Shown: piece by piece, positions 9,296 through 18,854 of the stretch
Layout: each line of letters begins with the position of its first letter
Position numbering within the stretch: the stretch's first letter is position 1
DNA from: Candidatus Riflebacteria bacterium HGW-Riflebacteria-1
Lineage (GTDB): Bacteria > Muiribacteriota > Ozemobacteria > Ozemobacterales > Ozemobacteraceae
Assembly: GCA_002839445.1 (NCBI GenBank)
Contig: PGYB01000013.1
Coordinates: 62,001-126,000, forward strand
Direction: 5' to 3'
DNA: 64,000 bases
Translations under genes and position numbers: made by a program
The notes under the pieces: model-generated
Seen by the model: the letters and a program-made list of their open reading frames with translations, nothing else
Databases searched by the model: none
Told to the model about the DNA's origin: nothing

Positions 9296-10795
9296 TTAGG
9301 CTTGCTCCTGGTGTTTTTCGCTGGTGGGTGTGGCGTCGAGCACGTCAGACCAGCAGCCGAACCAGAATCTTGTCGCTGAGAGCGGCATGTCGGTGCACAG
9401 GTGCATCAGCTCAGCAGTAGACACATGTGTGCTCCAGTTACGGGTGAACGGATTCGCAAACGCGCGCGAGGGCCATTCACTGGCTAATCTCGTCAGGCCG
9501 GCGCCTACCACTACTGAATCTGTGCTGGCTTTTGGCGCGATGTCTTCGACCAGGGCCAACAGAGCAAACAAGGCTTTGCGGAACAGCGCCAATTCAGCGC
9601 GCAGGCGAAGGCCGCCGAATTCGACGGCGTTATCAAAGACCGTCAGGCACCAGTCAAATCCAGGAAAATTGCCCTTTCTGATGGCAGCAACCGCCCATTG
9701 CCCGGTTTTCGCCAGTTTTTCATCGTCTGACGAAATGCCAAGTTCACCGAGAGCCCTGACGATGGCCTTTTCATCCATTCGCAGGCCGCCCATCAGCAGT
9801 TGCAGTATCGCAACCCGGTCGTGTTTGGGCAGTTCAACAGCAAGACTCCAGTCAAGAGGAACAATTTTGCCGTCTTCATCGAAAAATATGTTGCCGCCGT
9901 GCGGGTCGCCGTGAAATATTGCCCAGGTTTCCGACATCCAGAAGGGGCGCGCGATAAGGCCGTCAACCAGCTTTTCAGCGATTCGCGTGCGCTGGGCTTT
10001 GTCGAATCCTGCGCTGTTTAACGCTTCGGCGATCGGCTTTCCTTTAACCAGCGTCATCGCCGTGACTCTCGCGGTGCACCACGGCAGCAGTTTCGGAATA
10101 GCTACTTCAGGAACATCGCGATAAAGCTCAGTGGCGCGACGCAGGTGCGTCTGCTCGCGATCGAGTCTTACTTCATCTGCTACCAGCAGGGCTGCCTCAG
10201 ATAGAGGGCCGGCAAATTCAAGTTTCGGCAGGTCAAGTTCGTCACAGATCTTCTCAAGCGCCTGGCCAAGGTCGGGCCATAGTTCAAGCTCTTTTTCGAG
10301 CGCCTTTTCGGCTTCGGGCCTGACTATTTTGAATACTCCGTCAATATGACGCCCTGCAGCATCGGTGAAAGTGAATGGCATTATCACGGCAACACTGGCC
10401 TCGGCCAGCGGTTTTTCGCCTAGAGTGATTCCTGATAAATCTATTTTTTCACGACGCAGAATGGCTTTTATCTGATCGACGCTCATTCTTGGCGGTAACG
10501 ATTCAAGGCGCTGCAGGCTCTGTCGCAGTTCAGCCGAAAGCCTTTTGTCGCGCGCCAGAATTTGACCAAGCTTGTGCAGAGTGGGGCACCGCCGCAGAAC
10601 TGATTCGAGTCGCAGCGCCGCGCTGGCAAACGGCCCTAACGCGAGCTGGTCGTTGAGGATTTCCTGCTGGCGCTCTTCGCTGAGCTGCCCTAAAAACCAG
10701 GCAAGACCGCCTTTGACAAATGGCTTCCATTTGGCGTAGCAGTCGGGCACAAGGCTGTTCATTTCCATGTTAGAAAAAAGCGCGGTCCAATCCAT
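9296..10795 (-). CDS. ABC1/UbiB-like atypical kinase
   Basis: 499 residues from the ATG at 10795, chosen because AGGAG sits eight bases upstream; the open frame runs 85 codons further but that part overlaps a palindromic repeat. The family KxGQ motif is present (HKLGQILARD, about residue 75), as are HGDPHGGNIF (about 295) with catalytic Asp/Asn and the metal-binding DWS (about 313). The usual alanine-rich loop is altered (EASVAVIMPF). Family members support ubiquinone or lipid metabolism, but no ubiquinone genes are near and the protein lacks the C-terminal membrane anchor of UbiB. Function therefore unassigned beyond an ABC1-type ATPase/kinase. Convergent with the 5'-nucleotidase gene. Confidence 0.85.
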   Translation of the reverse strand: MDWTALFSNMEMNSLVPDCYAKWKPFVKGGLAWFLGQLSEERQQEILNDQLALGPFASAALRLESVLRRCPTLHKLGQILARDKRLSAELRQSLQRLESLPPRMSVDQIKAILRREKIDLSGITLGEKPLAEASVAVIMPFTFTDAAGRHIDGVFKIVRPEAEKALEKELELWPDLGQALEKICDELDLPKLEFAGPLSEAALLVADEVRLDREQTHLRRATELYRDVPEVAIPKLLPWCTARVTAMTLVKGKPIAEALNSAGFDKAQRTRIAEKLVDGLIARPFWMSETWAIFHGDPHGGNIFFDEDGKIVPLDWSLAVELPKHDRVAILQLLMGGLRMDEKAIVRALGELGISSDDEKLAKTGQWAVAAIRKGNFPGFDWCLTVFDNAVEFGGLRLRAELALFRKALFALLALVEDIAPKASTDSVVVGAGLTRLASEWPSRAFANPFTRNWSTHVSTAELMHLCTDMPLSATRFWFGCWSDVLDATPTSEKHQEQA

Positions 10796-11257
10796 GATCG
10801 TTACTCCTGAAATATAAAACAAAACTCTTTTGCTGCATTGTAGCAAAAATATCGGCAAAATTGCAACAAATATTTTGCGTTTGCAGCAAAAAAAATAAAG
10901 GTACACTGATAGGCCGAAGACCTTTCCGCAGATTCCGCAGATTAACGCCGATTTTTTTTGAGAGGGGGTTGCTGTTTTGCGGAGTTTTGCGCCAAAGATT
11001 GGCCTGCAGGCATAGCCAGCCTCCCAATCAGTACAGCAGTTCTCGATCAAAGGAAATGAAACCTCTGATTACACTAAAATCTTCTTACAGCACAAACCCA
11101 CGATCTCGTCACCAGTTCTCTCATAGCAGGCCTTCTGGACCCTGCTGAAAAATAATCTGAGTAATCTGCGGATCATTTTTCTTGTGAATTTTGTATGTTT
11201 TCTATATGCGTGGCATTAAATGTGGTAATATCTCTCCGAATTCTTCAGGAGGCGTCT
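10796..11257. repeat. Intergenic region with CGCAGATT palindrome
   Basis: No gene seen in these 462 bases. CCGCAGATTCCGCAGATTA at 10,926-10,944 and its inverted counterpart at 11,154-11,172 (TAATCTGAGTAATCTGCGGA) bracket about 210 bases, so this is one member of the family also seen at 3.1, 14.8, 18.6 and 61.0 kb. Confidence 0.75.
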
Positions 11258-11713
11258 ATGGAAATTCTCAACCTGGCCGATGTACCACAATGTCTTGAAC
11301 TGATCAGCGGTTGGCACCATAAAGAGTGGGGCTATCTCAATCCTGATCGTACCTTGGAAATGCGTCTGGTTGATATGCACAAACATCTCGAAGGGCACGA
11401 TATTCCGACGACTTTTGTCGCCATTACTGACGACGTTATTGGTTCAGCGGCACTCATTGAGAGTGATATGCCAGAGCGCCCTGATCTGACACCCTGGCTG
11501 GCCAGCGTTTTTGTCGCTCCTGATGCGCGCAAGGAAGGCGTTGGCCGTGCACTGGTGCAGCGCGTTATGCAGCACGCCCGAGCTATCGGAGTAAAGACCA
11601 TGTATCTTTATACCCCAGACCGCTCACACTTTTACAAGCACATGGGCTGGCATTCCATGGAAGAAATCGAATACCACGGCTCCAGCGTCACTCTAATGAA
11701 AATCGACCTTTAA
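11258..11713 (+). CDS. GNAT-family N-acetyltransferase
   Basis: 151 residues from the ATG at 11258, which follows CAGGAGGCG. The acetyl-CoA-binding motif A is clear: VFVAPDARKEGVGRAL (about residue 87), with the R-x-x-G-x-G/A loop. The C-terminal motif B, YTPDRSHFYKHMGW, is typical. Transfers an acetyl group from acetyl-CoA to an amine; substrate not predictable. Single gene between two repeats. Confidence 0.9.
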   Translation: MEILNLADVPQCLELISGWHHKEWGYLNPDRTLEMRLVDMHKHLEGHDIPTTFVAITDDVIGSAALIESDMPERPDLTPWLASVFVAPDARKEGVGRALVQRVMQHARAIGVKTMYLYTPDRSHFYKHMGWHSMEEIEYHGSSVTLMKIDL

Positions 11714-11723
11714 TCTGTATAAT

Positions 11724-11790
11724 TCTCATTGCGAGCGTAGCGTAGCGGTTTGCCCCTCGCAAAAACGTAATTCTGCCCGAGAATTGCTGC
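11724..11790. repeat. Dispersed repeat containing CATTGCGAGCG
   Basis: The segment begins TCATTGCGAGCGTAGCG and resembles, in inverted form, TCCTCGCAATGAC at about 9,237-9,250. Such CATTGCGAG sequences are commonly scattered intergenic repeats. No coding potential. Confidence 0.45.
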
Positions 11791-11937
11791 CAAATTTAGT
11801 AAATGCTTTTTTTCACGGGCTTTTTATTGTATTATAGCTGGCAAATGTGCAGTGTACTGGTGAATTGTGCGTAAAAACATAATTCAAGTGTACATAAAGA
11901 CAGATAAAATCTTTGAACAATAGGAAAGGTGACAACA

Positions 11938-13422
11938 ATGAGTCTTTCTGCAGATCTCAAAAAGCAGATTTTGCAAAACATCGACAGAATTACCGGTAAA
12001 GGCGCGGAGTATACCGATGCCCGCTACTACACCAACGATGACTCAGAAACCCTGTTTCTGTATGATGGCAACCTCGAAGCCAATGACACCAATTTCGAAA
12101 GCGGCCTTGGCGTGCGCGTTCTCTTCGGTGGCGCCTGGGGTTTCGCGGCAACCAGCGACGCAAAGATGACCGATGCCTGTTTCGACCAGGCTCTTCAGAA
12201 TGCGATAACTGCCGCCAAACTGGTCAGAGTTCCTCTGCACATGAGCAAAAAACCGGGGCACACTGGACACTTCGCTTCGCCGCTCAAGCAGGACCCTTTC
12301 ACGGTTCCGCTCAAAGAAAAGCTTGATTTTCTTAGCGCCATTGATGCACGTCTCAAAGAAGACTGGATTTTCAAGCGCTATGTTTATGCCGAATTCCAGA
12401 AAAAGAACATTTTTTTCTTCAACAGCGAGGGTACAGAGGTTGAGCGTAACCTCAACAACGTTTTCGCCAAGATGATGGTCATGGCCCTCGACACTGATGG
12501 CCAGATGCAGCGCCGCAGCCAGGAACTTTTTACTACTGGAAAAGGCACGCGCGGCTACGAGATGCTGACCCAGCCTGAGCTGTTTTCGACCCATGCTGAG
12601 CGCATCAAAGATGAACTCAGTCAGCTGATCAATGCTGAGGCACTCGAATATGGCAAGCGCTCAGTTATTCTGCTGCCCGGTCAAGGCTTTCTGCAGGTTC
12701 ATGAAACCATTGGCCACCCGCTTGAACTCGACCGTATTCTTGGCTACGAACTTTCTTATGCCGGCGGTTCATTTGTCGATCTCGATTCATTCGGCAAACT
12801 GCGCTATGGCAGTGACAAGCTTTCGGTCAGCGCCTTTGGCAGCATCGAAAACTCACCCGGTTCCTATGGCTATGACGACGAAGGCACGCCGGAACGCGAC
12901 TACCTGCTCATCGACAAGGGGTTGCTGGTTAACGCTCTCAGCTCACGCCCGATGATCGCTGAAGCCAACCAGAAAGCCGGTCGCACCGTCTTCAGCGAAA
13001 GCGGCGGCGCAGCACGTGCAACCGCATTCTATCGCGCTCCGATCGACCGCATGACTAACGTTAACATCCTTCCCGGCAATGACGGCACTCTCGAAGACAT
13101 CATCGCTTCAACCAAAGACGGCGTTGTGCTCGATAACCCGGTTTCCTGGTCGATCGGCTCGAACCGTGAGCACTTTCATTTCAGCACCGAAATCGCCTGG
13201 GAAGTCAAAGACGGCAAAAAGACCCGCATTCTTCGCAACCCTTCTTATCAGGGCCACACTGTCGAGTTTTACAACTCTCTGTCAGCGGTCGGCGACGCTT
13301 CAACCTGGCGTGTCTGGCAGGTTGACAACTGCGGCAAGGGTGAACCGAATCAGATTATGCAGCTCGGCCACGGCATTCCGGTTGTGCGCTTCGATAACGT
13401 AATCACCGGCGAAAGGAAGTAA
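11938..13422 (+). CDS. tldD: Metalloprotease TldD
   Basis: 494 residues, the normal length. TldD is the catalytic half of a heterodimeric cytoplasmic zinc protease that degrades unfolded peptides and, in some bacteria, trims modified peptides. The HExxxH zinc site is seen as VHETIGHPLELD (about residue 253). The downstream GTPERDYLLI and the C-terminal SIGSNREHFHF region are characteristic. Start is the ATG at 11938 behind AGGAAAGG; a GTG nine bases earlier overlaps that site. tldE follows after three bases, so the subunits are co-expressed. Confidence 0.95.
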   Translation: MSLSADLKKQILQNIDRITGKGAEYTDARYYTNDDSETLFLYDGNLEANDTNFESGLGVRVLFGGAWGFAATSDAKMTDACFDQALQNAITAAKLVRVPLHMSKKPGHTGHFASPLKQDPFTVPLKEKLDFLSAIDARLKEDWIFKRYVYAEFQKKNIFFFNSEGTEVERNLNNVFAKMMVMALDTDGQMQRRSQELFTTGKGTRGYEMLTQPELFSTHAERIKDELSQLINAEALEYGKRSVILLPGQGFLQVHETIGHPLELDRILGYELSYAGGSFVDLDSFGKLRYGSDKLSVSAFGSIENSPGSYGYDDEGTPERDYLLIDKGLLVNALSSRPMIAEANQKAGRTVFSESGGAARATAFYRAPIDRMTNVNILPGNDGTLEDIIASTKDGVVLDNPVSWSIGSNREHFHFSTEIAWEVKDGKKTRILRNPSYQGHTVEFYNSLSAVGDASTWRVWQVDNCGKGEPNQIMQLGHGIPVVRFDNVITGERK

Positions 13423-13425
13423 GTC

Positions 13426-14799
13426 ATGCAGAAAAATACAGCACACGAAATAATTTGCGCGGTCAGAGCCCGTGCCGCTGCGCGCGGCATAAATGCCTCT
13501 TTTTCGCTGCATCGCGAGATGAGCCACTTGATGCGCATTGGCAATAATTCAGTCTCTCTCAATACTTCAGAAAACCTTACCCGTCTCGATATTGAAGTAA
13601 TCAACGGGCGCCGCACCGGCTCGCATACCCAGATGGGCGATGTGACGACTGAAGAGTATGTCGAAAAAGCCTTGCAGGTTGCCATCGACAAGGCTGAAGT
13701 CGCCAGTCCGAAGGATTACCAGCCGATTTCAGTGGTTGTCGAAGCGACAGTTGCCGAAAACGCTCAGTATGACCAGACCCTTGAGCATCTTGATCCGGCG
13801 TTCAAGGCCGATGCTTACCAGCAGATCATCGACAATGTTGGTGAAAGCTACAATTTCAGCGGTTCATGGTCGAGCGGGTCGATGGAACTTTTTCTGGTAT
13901 CGACGGCGAATGAAAACACCATGCATCATCTTGCCACCGACCAGGATTTCAATGTCGTTCTCAAGCACCCGCAGAAGAAGTGGGAGCTGCGCCAGTGGCA
14001 AAGCGGCTGGCGCCTCGATCATTTTGATGTCGACGCGGTAATTGACGGTTTCCGGCAGCTGCTGCCAACTTATGAGAATCACGACGGTTGCAAGCTTGAA
14101 CCCGGTGAATACAGGGTTGCGCTTGGCTCGCAGGCACTCGCCGAAGTGCTCATGATGGCCTGCTATACCGGTTTGTTCGGTCGTTCTTATGAAGAAAAAC
14201 AGGGCTGGACCGCCAAAAGCAAATTGGGCGACAAGATTCTTGGCGAAAACATAACCTTGACTGATGACCCGTGCGAAGACAAGACTTTCCGCTTTGGCTT
14301 TGACATGGCCGGCAAGGTGCGCGGCAATTTCCCGCTGGTAAAGAATGGTGCCATGATGAATCTCATGTATGACACCATGACTGCTGCCAAGTATGGGCGT
14401 CAGCCAACGGGCCACACTGGCGGTTCTGCAAGCGTCGTCATGCAGCCTGGCAGCGCGTCGCCAGATATGCTCGAAGCGCTTAAGGGCATGGGCAAGGTGA
14501 TCTATATTCCGGCTCTGCATTATCTCAATATTCCAAATCCGAGCCAGGGTGTGTTTACCGGCAGTTCGCGCTTTAACGCGGTGCTGATCGAGAACGGCAA
14601 AGTCGTCAGCCCGATCTTTTCGTCGCGCGTCACAGATTCTTTCCAGAATGTATTTGGCAATGTCAGCCTGATTTCGAGCGAAGCCGAAAGCGTCAACCTG
14701 TCGAACACTTATGGCCGTCGCTCGCCCGAAGCCGCTTCGATGCCTTCGTATATCGTTGCCGACAAGGTCAAGATCACTGACAGCGCCGACTCGTTCTAG
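13426..14799 (+). CDS. tldE: TldE/PmbA protease subunit
   Basis: 457 residues, the partner of TldD without its own zinc site. The body shows the U62/PmbA pattern: GSHTQMGDVTTEEYV near 65, GEYRVALGSQALAEVL near 225, the GFDMAGKVRGNFPLV region near 290, and the glycine-rich GHTGGSASVVMQPG near 330. It forms the cage with TldD. Spacing of three bases after tldD shows tight coupling. Confidence 0.95.
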   Translation: MQKNTAHEIICAVRARAAARGINASFSLHREMSHLMRIGNNSVSLNTSENLTRLDIEVINGRRTGSHTQMGDVTTEEYVEKALQVAIDKAEVASPKDYQPISVVVEATVAENAQYDQTLEHLDPAFKADAYQQIIDNVGESYNFSGSWSSGSMELFLVSTANENTMHHLATDQDFNVVLKHPQKKWELRQWQSGWRLDHFDVDAVIDGFRQLLPTYENHDGCKLEPGEYRVALGSQALAEVLMMACYTGLFGRSYEEKQGWTAKSKLGDKILGENITLTDDPCEDKTFRFGFDMAGKVRGNFPLVKNGAMMNLMYDTMTAAKYGRQPTGHTGGSASVVMQPGSASPDMLEALKGMGKVIYIPALHYLNIPNPSQGVFTGSSRFNAVLIENGKVVSPIFSSRVTDSFQNVFGNVSLISSEAESVNLSNTYGRRSPEAASMPSYIVADKVKITDSADSF

Positions 14800-14835
14800 G
14801 CTGGGTCATCCAGGCATAGTGATTTTCAGTTGAAG

Positions 14836-14950
14836 ACATGATCCGCAGATTGCGCAGATTATAGGGATGGCTTGTTGCCGCGATGGCACAAAACTGGCCA
14901 ACCTTGCATAATCAGAGAAATCGGCGCAATCTGCGGATTGCTCTTCATAA
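14836..14950. repeat. CGCAGATT palindromic element
   Basis: Inverted repeat in the gap between tldE and the MATE gene. Left arm ATCCGCAGATTGCGCAGAT (about 14,840-14,858), right arm AATCGGCGCAATCTGCGGAT (about 14,920-14,939). The arms can form a hairpin in RNA or cruciform DNA. Same family as copies at 3.1, 10.9, 18.6 and 61.0 kb. Confidence 0.85.
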
Positions 14951-14986
14951 GAATCATGCGTATAGACTGATATTTACAATTAACCG

Positions 14987-16363
14987 ATGCAGCAGATAGA
15001 CAACGCAATATACAAGCGGGTTTTCGGCATTTCGTTGCCCGCGGTTGCCGGCTTTCTTGGCCTGATGATGTTCGATATTGTCGACATCTACTGGATAGAA
15101 AAGATGGGCACGCGAGCGGTTGCCGGGGTCGCTTCGGCCGGGTTCATTGTCTGGGCGTTGTATTCGTTTATGACGATAACTGGCGCTGGTTGCGCCTCTC
15201 TGGTTTCACAGTTCCATGGCGCTGGCCGCCGCAACCGCGCCTGGGAAGCCGTTAACCAGTCGACATGGTTGAGTCTTTTTCTGTCGTTCGCGATATGTCT
15301 GCTGTTTATGCCGTTTATCGACCGGCCGTTCGCCTGGATGGGCCTCGAACCAGACACCGCGCAGATGGCGACCGAGTATTTCCGTATCATTCTTTACGGT
15401 TTCCCGCTGATCTTTCTCGATATGCTGGCGGGCAATATCTTTAATGCCTACGGCGATAACCGTATCAGCAACGGTATCATGTTTGTCTGCCTGCTGGTAA
15501 ACATGGTGCTTGACCCGATTCTGATGTTTGGCTGGTTTGGCGCTCCGGCTCTGGGAACCGCCGGCGCCGCCTGGGCGACCGTTATCAGTCATGTGCTGTC
15601 ACTGATTATGCGTGTTTACCTGCTGCGTCGTCGCCAATACATGCCGCCACTGCTCAGGTTTCTGCGTATTCGCACTTTTTATTACTGGCGCATAGTTAAG
15701 ATTGGTCTGCCAAATGCCGCCACCGGCTGTATCTGGTCGATCGTCTACCCATTCCTGACCCGCCTGATAACACCTTTTGGCATGACGCCGCTTTCAGCCG
15801 TCGGAATCTGTCATCGCCTCGAGAGCTTTCCATATTTTACTTCGGTGGCGCTTGGCATTGCCATGACCTCGCTGGCTGGTTATTCGGTGGGCAGCCGCGA
15901 GACCAGCAAGATCGACAGCATATTAACTGCCGGTTTGCGCGTGTCTTCGCTGGTTATTGTGCCATTTCTCGTGCTGTTTCTGGTGTTTCCTGACTGGTTG
16001 ATGAGCTTTATGACCAGCGACCCTGAGTTGATTGCGCATGGCGCTGAATACCTGTTCATCATCGGCGTTTTCGAAATTTTCATGGCCTGGGAAATGGTTG
16101 TCAGTGGCGTCTTTACTGGCCTTGGCATCACTTACCCGACGCTGTTCATCACGGTGCCGTTTACTGTTGGCCGGGTGCCGCTGGCCTGGTTCCTTGCTTA
16201 TTATCTCGAAATGGGCGTAACCGGCATCTGGTGGGCAATCAGTCTTTCGTCGCTAGCCAAGGGAATAGGCTTATATCTGCTCTATCGCTACATGAAACGG
16301 CAAACCTCTAATTTTTCAGACCTCAGCCGCTGGCAGAAGGCCGCGAAGCTGACGGCAGCGTAA
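14987..16363 (+). CDS. MATE-family efflux transporter
   Basis: 458 residues with about twelve hydrophobic segments, arranged as two similar halves (for example IYKRVFGISLPAVAGFLGLM at the start and IVKIGLPNAATGCIWSIVYP near 230). These are hallmarks of the multidrug and toxic-compound extrusion family, which exports cationic drugs or metabolites using a Na+ or H+ gradient across the inner membrane. The start ATG has no strong ribosome site; the first hydrophobic helix begins within 15 residues, so the start is likely right. Single gene. Confidence 0.9.
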   Translation: MQQIDNAIYKRVFGISLPAVAGFLGLMMFDIVDIYWIEKMGTRAVAGVASAGFIVWALYSFMTITGAGCASLVSQFHGAGRRNRAWEAVNQSTWLSLFLSFAICLLFMPFIDRPFAWMGLEPDTAQMATEYFRIILYGFPLIFLDMLAGNIFNAYGDNRISNGIMFVCLLVNMVLDPILMFGWFGAPALGTAGAAWATVISHVLSLIMRVYLLRRRQYMPPLLRFLRIRTFYYWRIVKIGLPNAATGCIWSIVYPFLTRLITPFGMTPLSAVGICHRLESFPYFTSVALGIAMTSLAGYSVGSRETSKIDSILTAGLRVSSLVIVPFLVLFLVFPDWLMSFMTSDPELIAHGAEYLFIIGVFEIFMAWEMVVSGVFTGLGITYPTLFITVPFTVGRVPLAWFLAYYLEMGVTGIWWAISLSSLAKGIGLYLLYRYMKRQTSNFSDLSRWQKAAKLTAA

Positions 16364-16490
16364 AGTTTAGCAGACTTGAAAATTATAAGGTCCTGCTGTT
16401 AATCTTTTATGGCGCAATATTTTGTGACTAAATTCTGGCAAATGTATTGCTCTTTTCTGCGAGATCTAATCAGAGAGGTGAAAAACAAAC

Positions 16491-17396
16491 ATGGAAGTTC
16501 AGTGCCAGTCTTGCGCAAACACATGGGAAGCAACCAGGCTGGATCCCTATATTCTCAGGTGCGGCTTTTGCGGGAACCTGACCTGTGAGCGCTGTGGTCG
16601 CCATGACCGTGCGCGCATGCATGTCTGCACGAGCTGTTATGAGCGCAAAGGTTCTGACCTTGAGGACATTTTTGTCGGAGCCTGCTCAAGCTGTGGCTGG
16701 GTTCGCCCGGTTGGCGCGGTAGGATACGGCTTGTATGATAAGCGCAATGTTTGTAGATATTGCGTCGAAAATGGCGTTCCCGATCAGAAGCCTGAAAACG
16801 ACGAGGCCTACACCCGCGAAAGCTTTCAGCGTCGTGTCAGAAACTACTTTCCGGCTGTTGATAACACTGACCCGGGCCGCGATCTTCTGCCGCTTACCAT
16901 GGAAAAGTATCATGAGTGGGACCGCAAGATCGAGTTTGATATAAGAGATCGCTGTCTGGCGCAGGCGGCATTTCACCGCGATGCCGCCAGTGTTGAAGGT
17001 TTGCTGAAGCTTTTTGAGTTTGACAAATACAAGCTCGAAGAAATAGCTCATGCTCTTGGCCGCATCAACCAGCCTAAGGGTAACGCATTCCTGCTTGGGC
17101 ATGTGAAAAGAATCAACGAGGAGCCGTACTATGCCGAGCTGGCAATTGCCGGGCTCAGCGAAAGCCCGGGCCGCTTCGCATTTGATGCGGTAATCTTGAT
17201 GATGAACCAGAAGCATTTTTCGGTCACCCCGATGTATGGCCTCGAGGTTCTGCTCAAAATGGAGTTTCTGGCGCCAGGTTTTCTGTTTCAGCCGGAGTTT
17301 TGCGCTAAGCTCAAAGCTGCACTGGAACTCGTTCCTCCGGCCAATGCCCACCAGCACCTCGTCTACTTTTGCGAGGCCCTGCCAAGACTTTTGTAG
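16491..17396 (+). CDS. Zinc-ribbon protein with helical repeat tail
   Basis: 301 residues, not a family I can name. The first ~100 residues contain six CxxC pairs (CQSC, CGFC, CERC, CTSC, CSSC, CRYC), enough for three zinc ribbons. Residues about 160-300 are helix-rich and periodic (LLKLFEFDKYKLEEIAHALG, then NAFLLGHVKRIN), similar to HEAT/ARM-type repeats. A ribosome site AGAGAGGTG precedes the ATG. The architecture suggests a cytoplasmic protein- or nucleic-acid-binding adaptor. Function unknown. Confidence 0.75.
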   Translation: MEVQCQSCANTWEATRLDPYILRCGFCGNLTCERCGRHDRARMHVCTSCYERKGSDLEDIFVGACSSCGWVRPVGAVGYGLYDKRNVCRYCVENGVPDQKPENDEAYTRESFQRRVRNYFPAVDNTDPGRDLLPLTMEKYHEWDRKIEFDIRDRCLAQAAFHRDAASVEGLLKLFEFDKYKLEEIAHALGRINQPKGNAFLLGHVKRINEEPYYAELAIAGLSESPGRFAFDAVILMMNQKHFSVTPMYGLEVLLKMEFLAPGFLFQPEFCAKLKAALELVPPANAHQHLVYFCEALPRLL

Positions 17397-17582
17397 CATT
17401 TGGGTTGCGCAGATTTTTTGTTCTGGCCGTTTATAGCGACTGTGCTCATATGCATTTTTTTTGTAACTCAAAAAAAGGTCGTCGCTTGTCGATGCTTGTC
17501 AGCAGCAGCTTGCGCGCGCACTTTTCCCGCAAATGAACTGTACCTTGTAGACCCGGAATAATATCTGCATTATATTAGTTAT

Positions 17583-18371
17583 ATGAGAAGCATGTATAGA
17601 GTATTGATTATTGTTGTTTTAACGTTTGTTGCTTCTGGCGTGTTCGCTATACCTTATCAGGTGGGCGATTACAAGCTTGATGTGACTGTGCGCAATTCTG
17701 CCATGAATCTGATCCCTGACAGCAAAGTCAGCTTTTATCGCTATGATCAGAGTTCGTTCATCGCTGAGGCGCGCGCGACCGGCTATAAAACGATGACAAA
17801 GCGCATTGAAATCAAGCCGAACCAGTTTGTTTACAAGAGTGAAGTTGTGCTGCCCGATCTCGAGCGCAAGCTTTATATCGTTGACCACAATCATAAAGTG
17901 CTGGCGTCTGCTTATCTGCGCACAGAGCAGTTCGGGTTTCCCGGCGACCATTATGGTCTGACCGCTCATATTCCGGTGGAAATGTGGAATCCGGCGCCTG
18001 AGCGCGTCGAAGTGTTCGATTCGTTCTGGGGCTCTCCGCTCAAGCAGACCTGCAAGATCGAAGAGATCGAGGGTTTTTACAAGGTATCGTTGAGTATCAA
18101 GCGCAAGGCGGTTAAATGGAGCGGTTCCAAGATCTACGTGGTTTTTCGAACCGTTGCGCTGCCTAGTCCGCAGATTGTCGGGCGTTATCTCAAGCAGCTC
18201 GATCGTCTGTCGGCAAATGCGGATCGGCCGCTCGGCAGCGAAGAGGCTCTGACTTCCTATATTTACAATAACTACGGCGAACAGGCTTCTGGCATAGAAG
18301 GCCAGCTTCCGGCCGTCTACGAGAAATACCAGGCCGCACGTGAGCGCTTCTCGCAGCTGCACCGCGAATAA
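17583..18371 (+). CDS. Secreted protein of unknown function
   Basis: 262 residues. The N-terminus is a signal peptide (MYRVLIIVVLTFVASGVFA, using either the ATG at 17583 or 17592). The mature part begins YQVGDYKLDVTVRNS, resembling a carboxypeptidase-regulatory-like or Ig-like beta domain (residues about 25-95, ending TKRIEIKPN...VYKSEVVLPDL). The C-terminal 60 residues are helical and polar. Probably periplasmic or outer-membrane associated. No catalytic motif seen. Last backbone gene before tRNA-Asn. Confidence 0.7.
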   Translation: MRSMYRVLIIVVLTFVASGVFAIPYQVGDYKLDVTVRNSAMNLIPDSKVSFYRYDQSSFIAEARATGYKTMTKRIEIKPNQFVYKSEVVLPDLERKLYIVDHNHKVLASAYLRTEQFGFPGDHYGLTAHIPVEMWNPAPERVEVFDSFWGSPLKQTCKIEEIEGFYKVSLSIKRKAVKWSGSKIYVVFRTVALPSPQIVGRYLKQLDRLSANADRPLGSEEALTSYIYNNYGEQASGIEGQLPAVYEKYQAARERFSQLHRE

Positions 18372-18388
18372 TTTTTTTTAAAAACCTG

Positions 18389-18417
18389 TTGCACGCAAAA
18401 ACGGTTTGTAGTATAAT
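18389..18417 (+). promoter_or_regulatory. Promoter of tRNA-Asn
   Basis: TTGCAC at 18,389-18,394 and TATAAT at 18,412-18,417 with a 17-base spacer, ending 29 bases before the tRNA. A near-consensus sigma-70-type promoter. Confidence 0.75.
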
Positions 18418-18446
18418 CACTTTCACGTTCGAAACAGCGAACGCGA

Positions 18447-18518
18447 TCCCAAGTAGCTCAGTGGTAGAGCAGTCGGCTGTTAACCGACTGGCCGGGGGTT
18501 CAAGTCCCTCCTTGGGAG
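18447..18518 (+). tRNA. tRNA-Asn (anticodon GTT)
   Basis: 72 bases folding as a complete cloverleaf. Acceptor TCCCAAG pairs with CTTGGGA, discriminator G. D arm GCTC...GAGC, anticodon arm GTCGG-CTGTTAA-CCGAC giving anticodon GTT, and T arm GGGGG-TTCAAGT-CCCTC. No CCA encoded. Its 3' end is the attachment site of the island that follows. Confidence 0.97.
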
Positions 18519-18551
18519 CTCAGAAAGCCCGCCTAACGGCGGGCTTTTTGC
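18502..18551 (+). repeat. Island attachment site, left copy (tRNA 3' end + terminator)
   Basis: From AAGTCCCT in the T arm of tRNA-Asn to the end of the terminator. The same sequence recurs at 45,553-45,604 as a direct repeat, with one inserted A within the tRNA part and small changes in the hairpin loop. This is the pattern left by a tyrosine-recombinase element integrating into a tRNA 3' end. Confidence 0.85.
18524..18550 (+). terminator. Rho-independent terminator of tRNA-Asn
   Basis: Stem AAGCCCGCC / GGCGGGCTT with a four-base loop, followed by TTTT. Confidence 0.9.
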
Positions 18552-18854
18552 TACCAGGCAAACATTTGCTCGCTCCCCGGAATAACGCAATCCCAGTAAT
18601 AGCAGAATCCGCAGATTGCGCCGATTACCGTAGAAGCAGAAAGCAAAGAAACTTACATAAAAGATTCAACAGACAGTGTCTGACGAATCTTATGCAATCA
18701 ATTTTTGCAAGTCTGGCCAGATATATATGCAGTTCTCAGGTCTGGCGGGAAAAGGGCTGTGTTGGTCTCTAAAAAGTTGACATTACCGTATCTGAACTCC
18801 ATACTTTATCAAAATATAGAATACGCATAAAAACAACTGTTAACCTTAGAAAAA
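18552..18854. other. Island left edge, intergenic
   Basis: No gene. A single CGCAGATT half-element lies at about 18,607-18,627. A candidate promoter for the HEPN gene has TTGACA at 18,777-18,782 and TACTTT at 18,802-18,807, about 48 bases before the start codon; the 19-base spacer is long. Confidence 0.5.

Noticed and set aside
10796..11050. N-terminal extension of the ABC1-like kinase
   Set aside because: The extra 85 codons overlap a palindromic repeat, are cysteine-rich and lack family similarity; the ATG at 10,795 has a good ribosome site.
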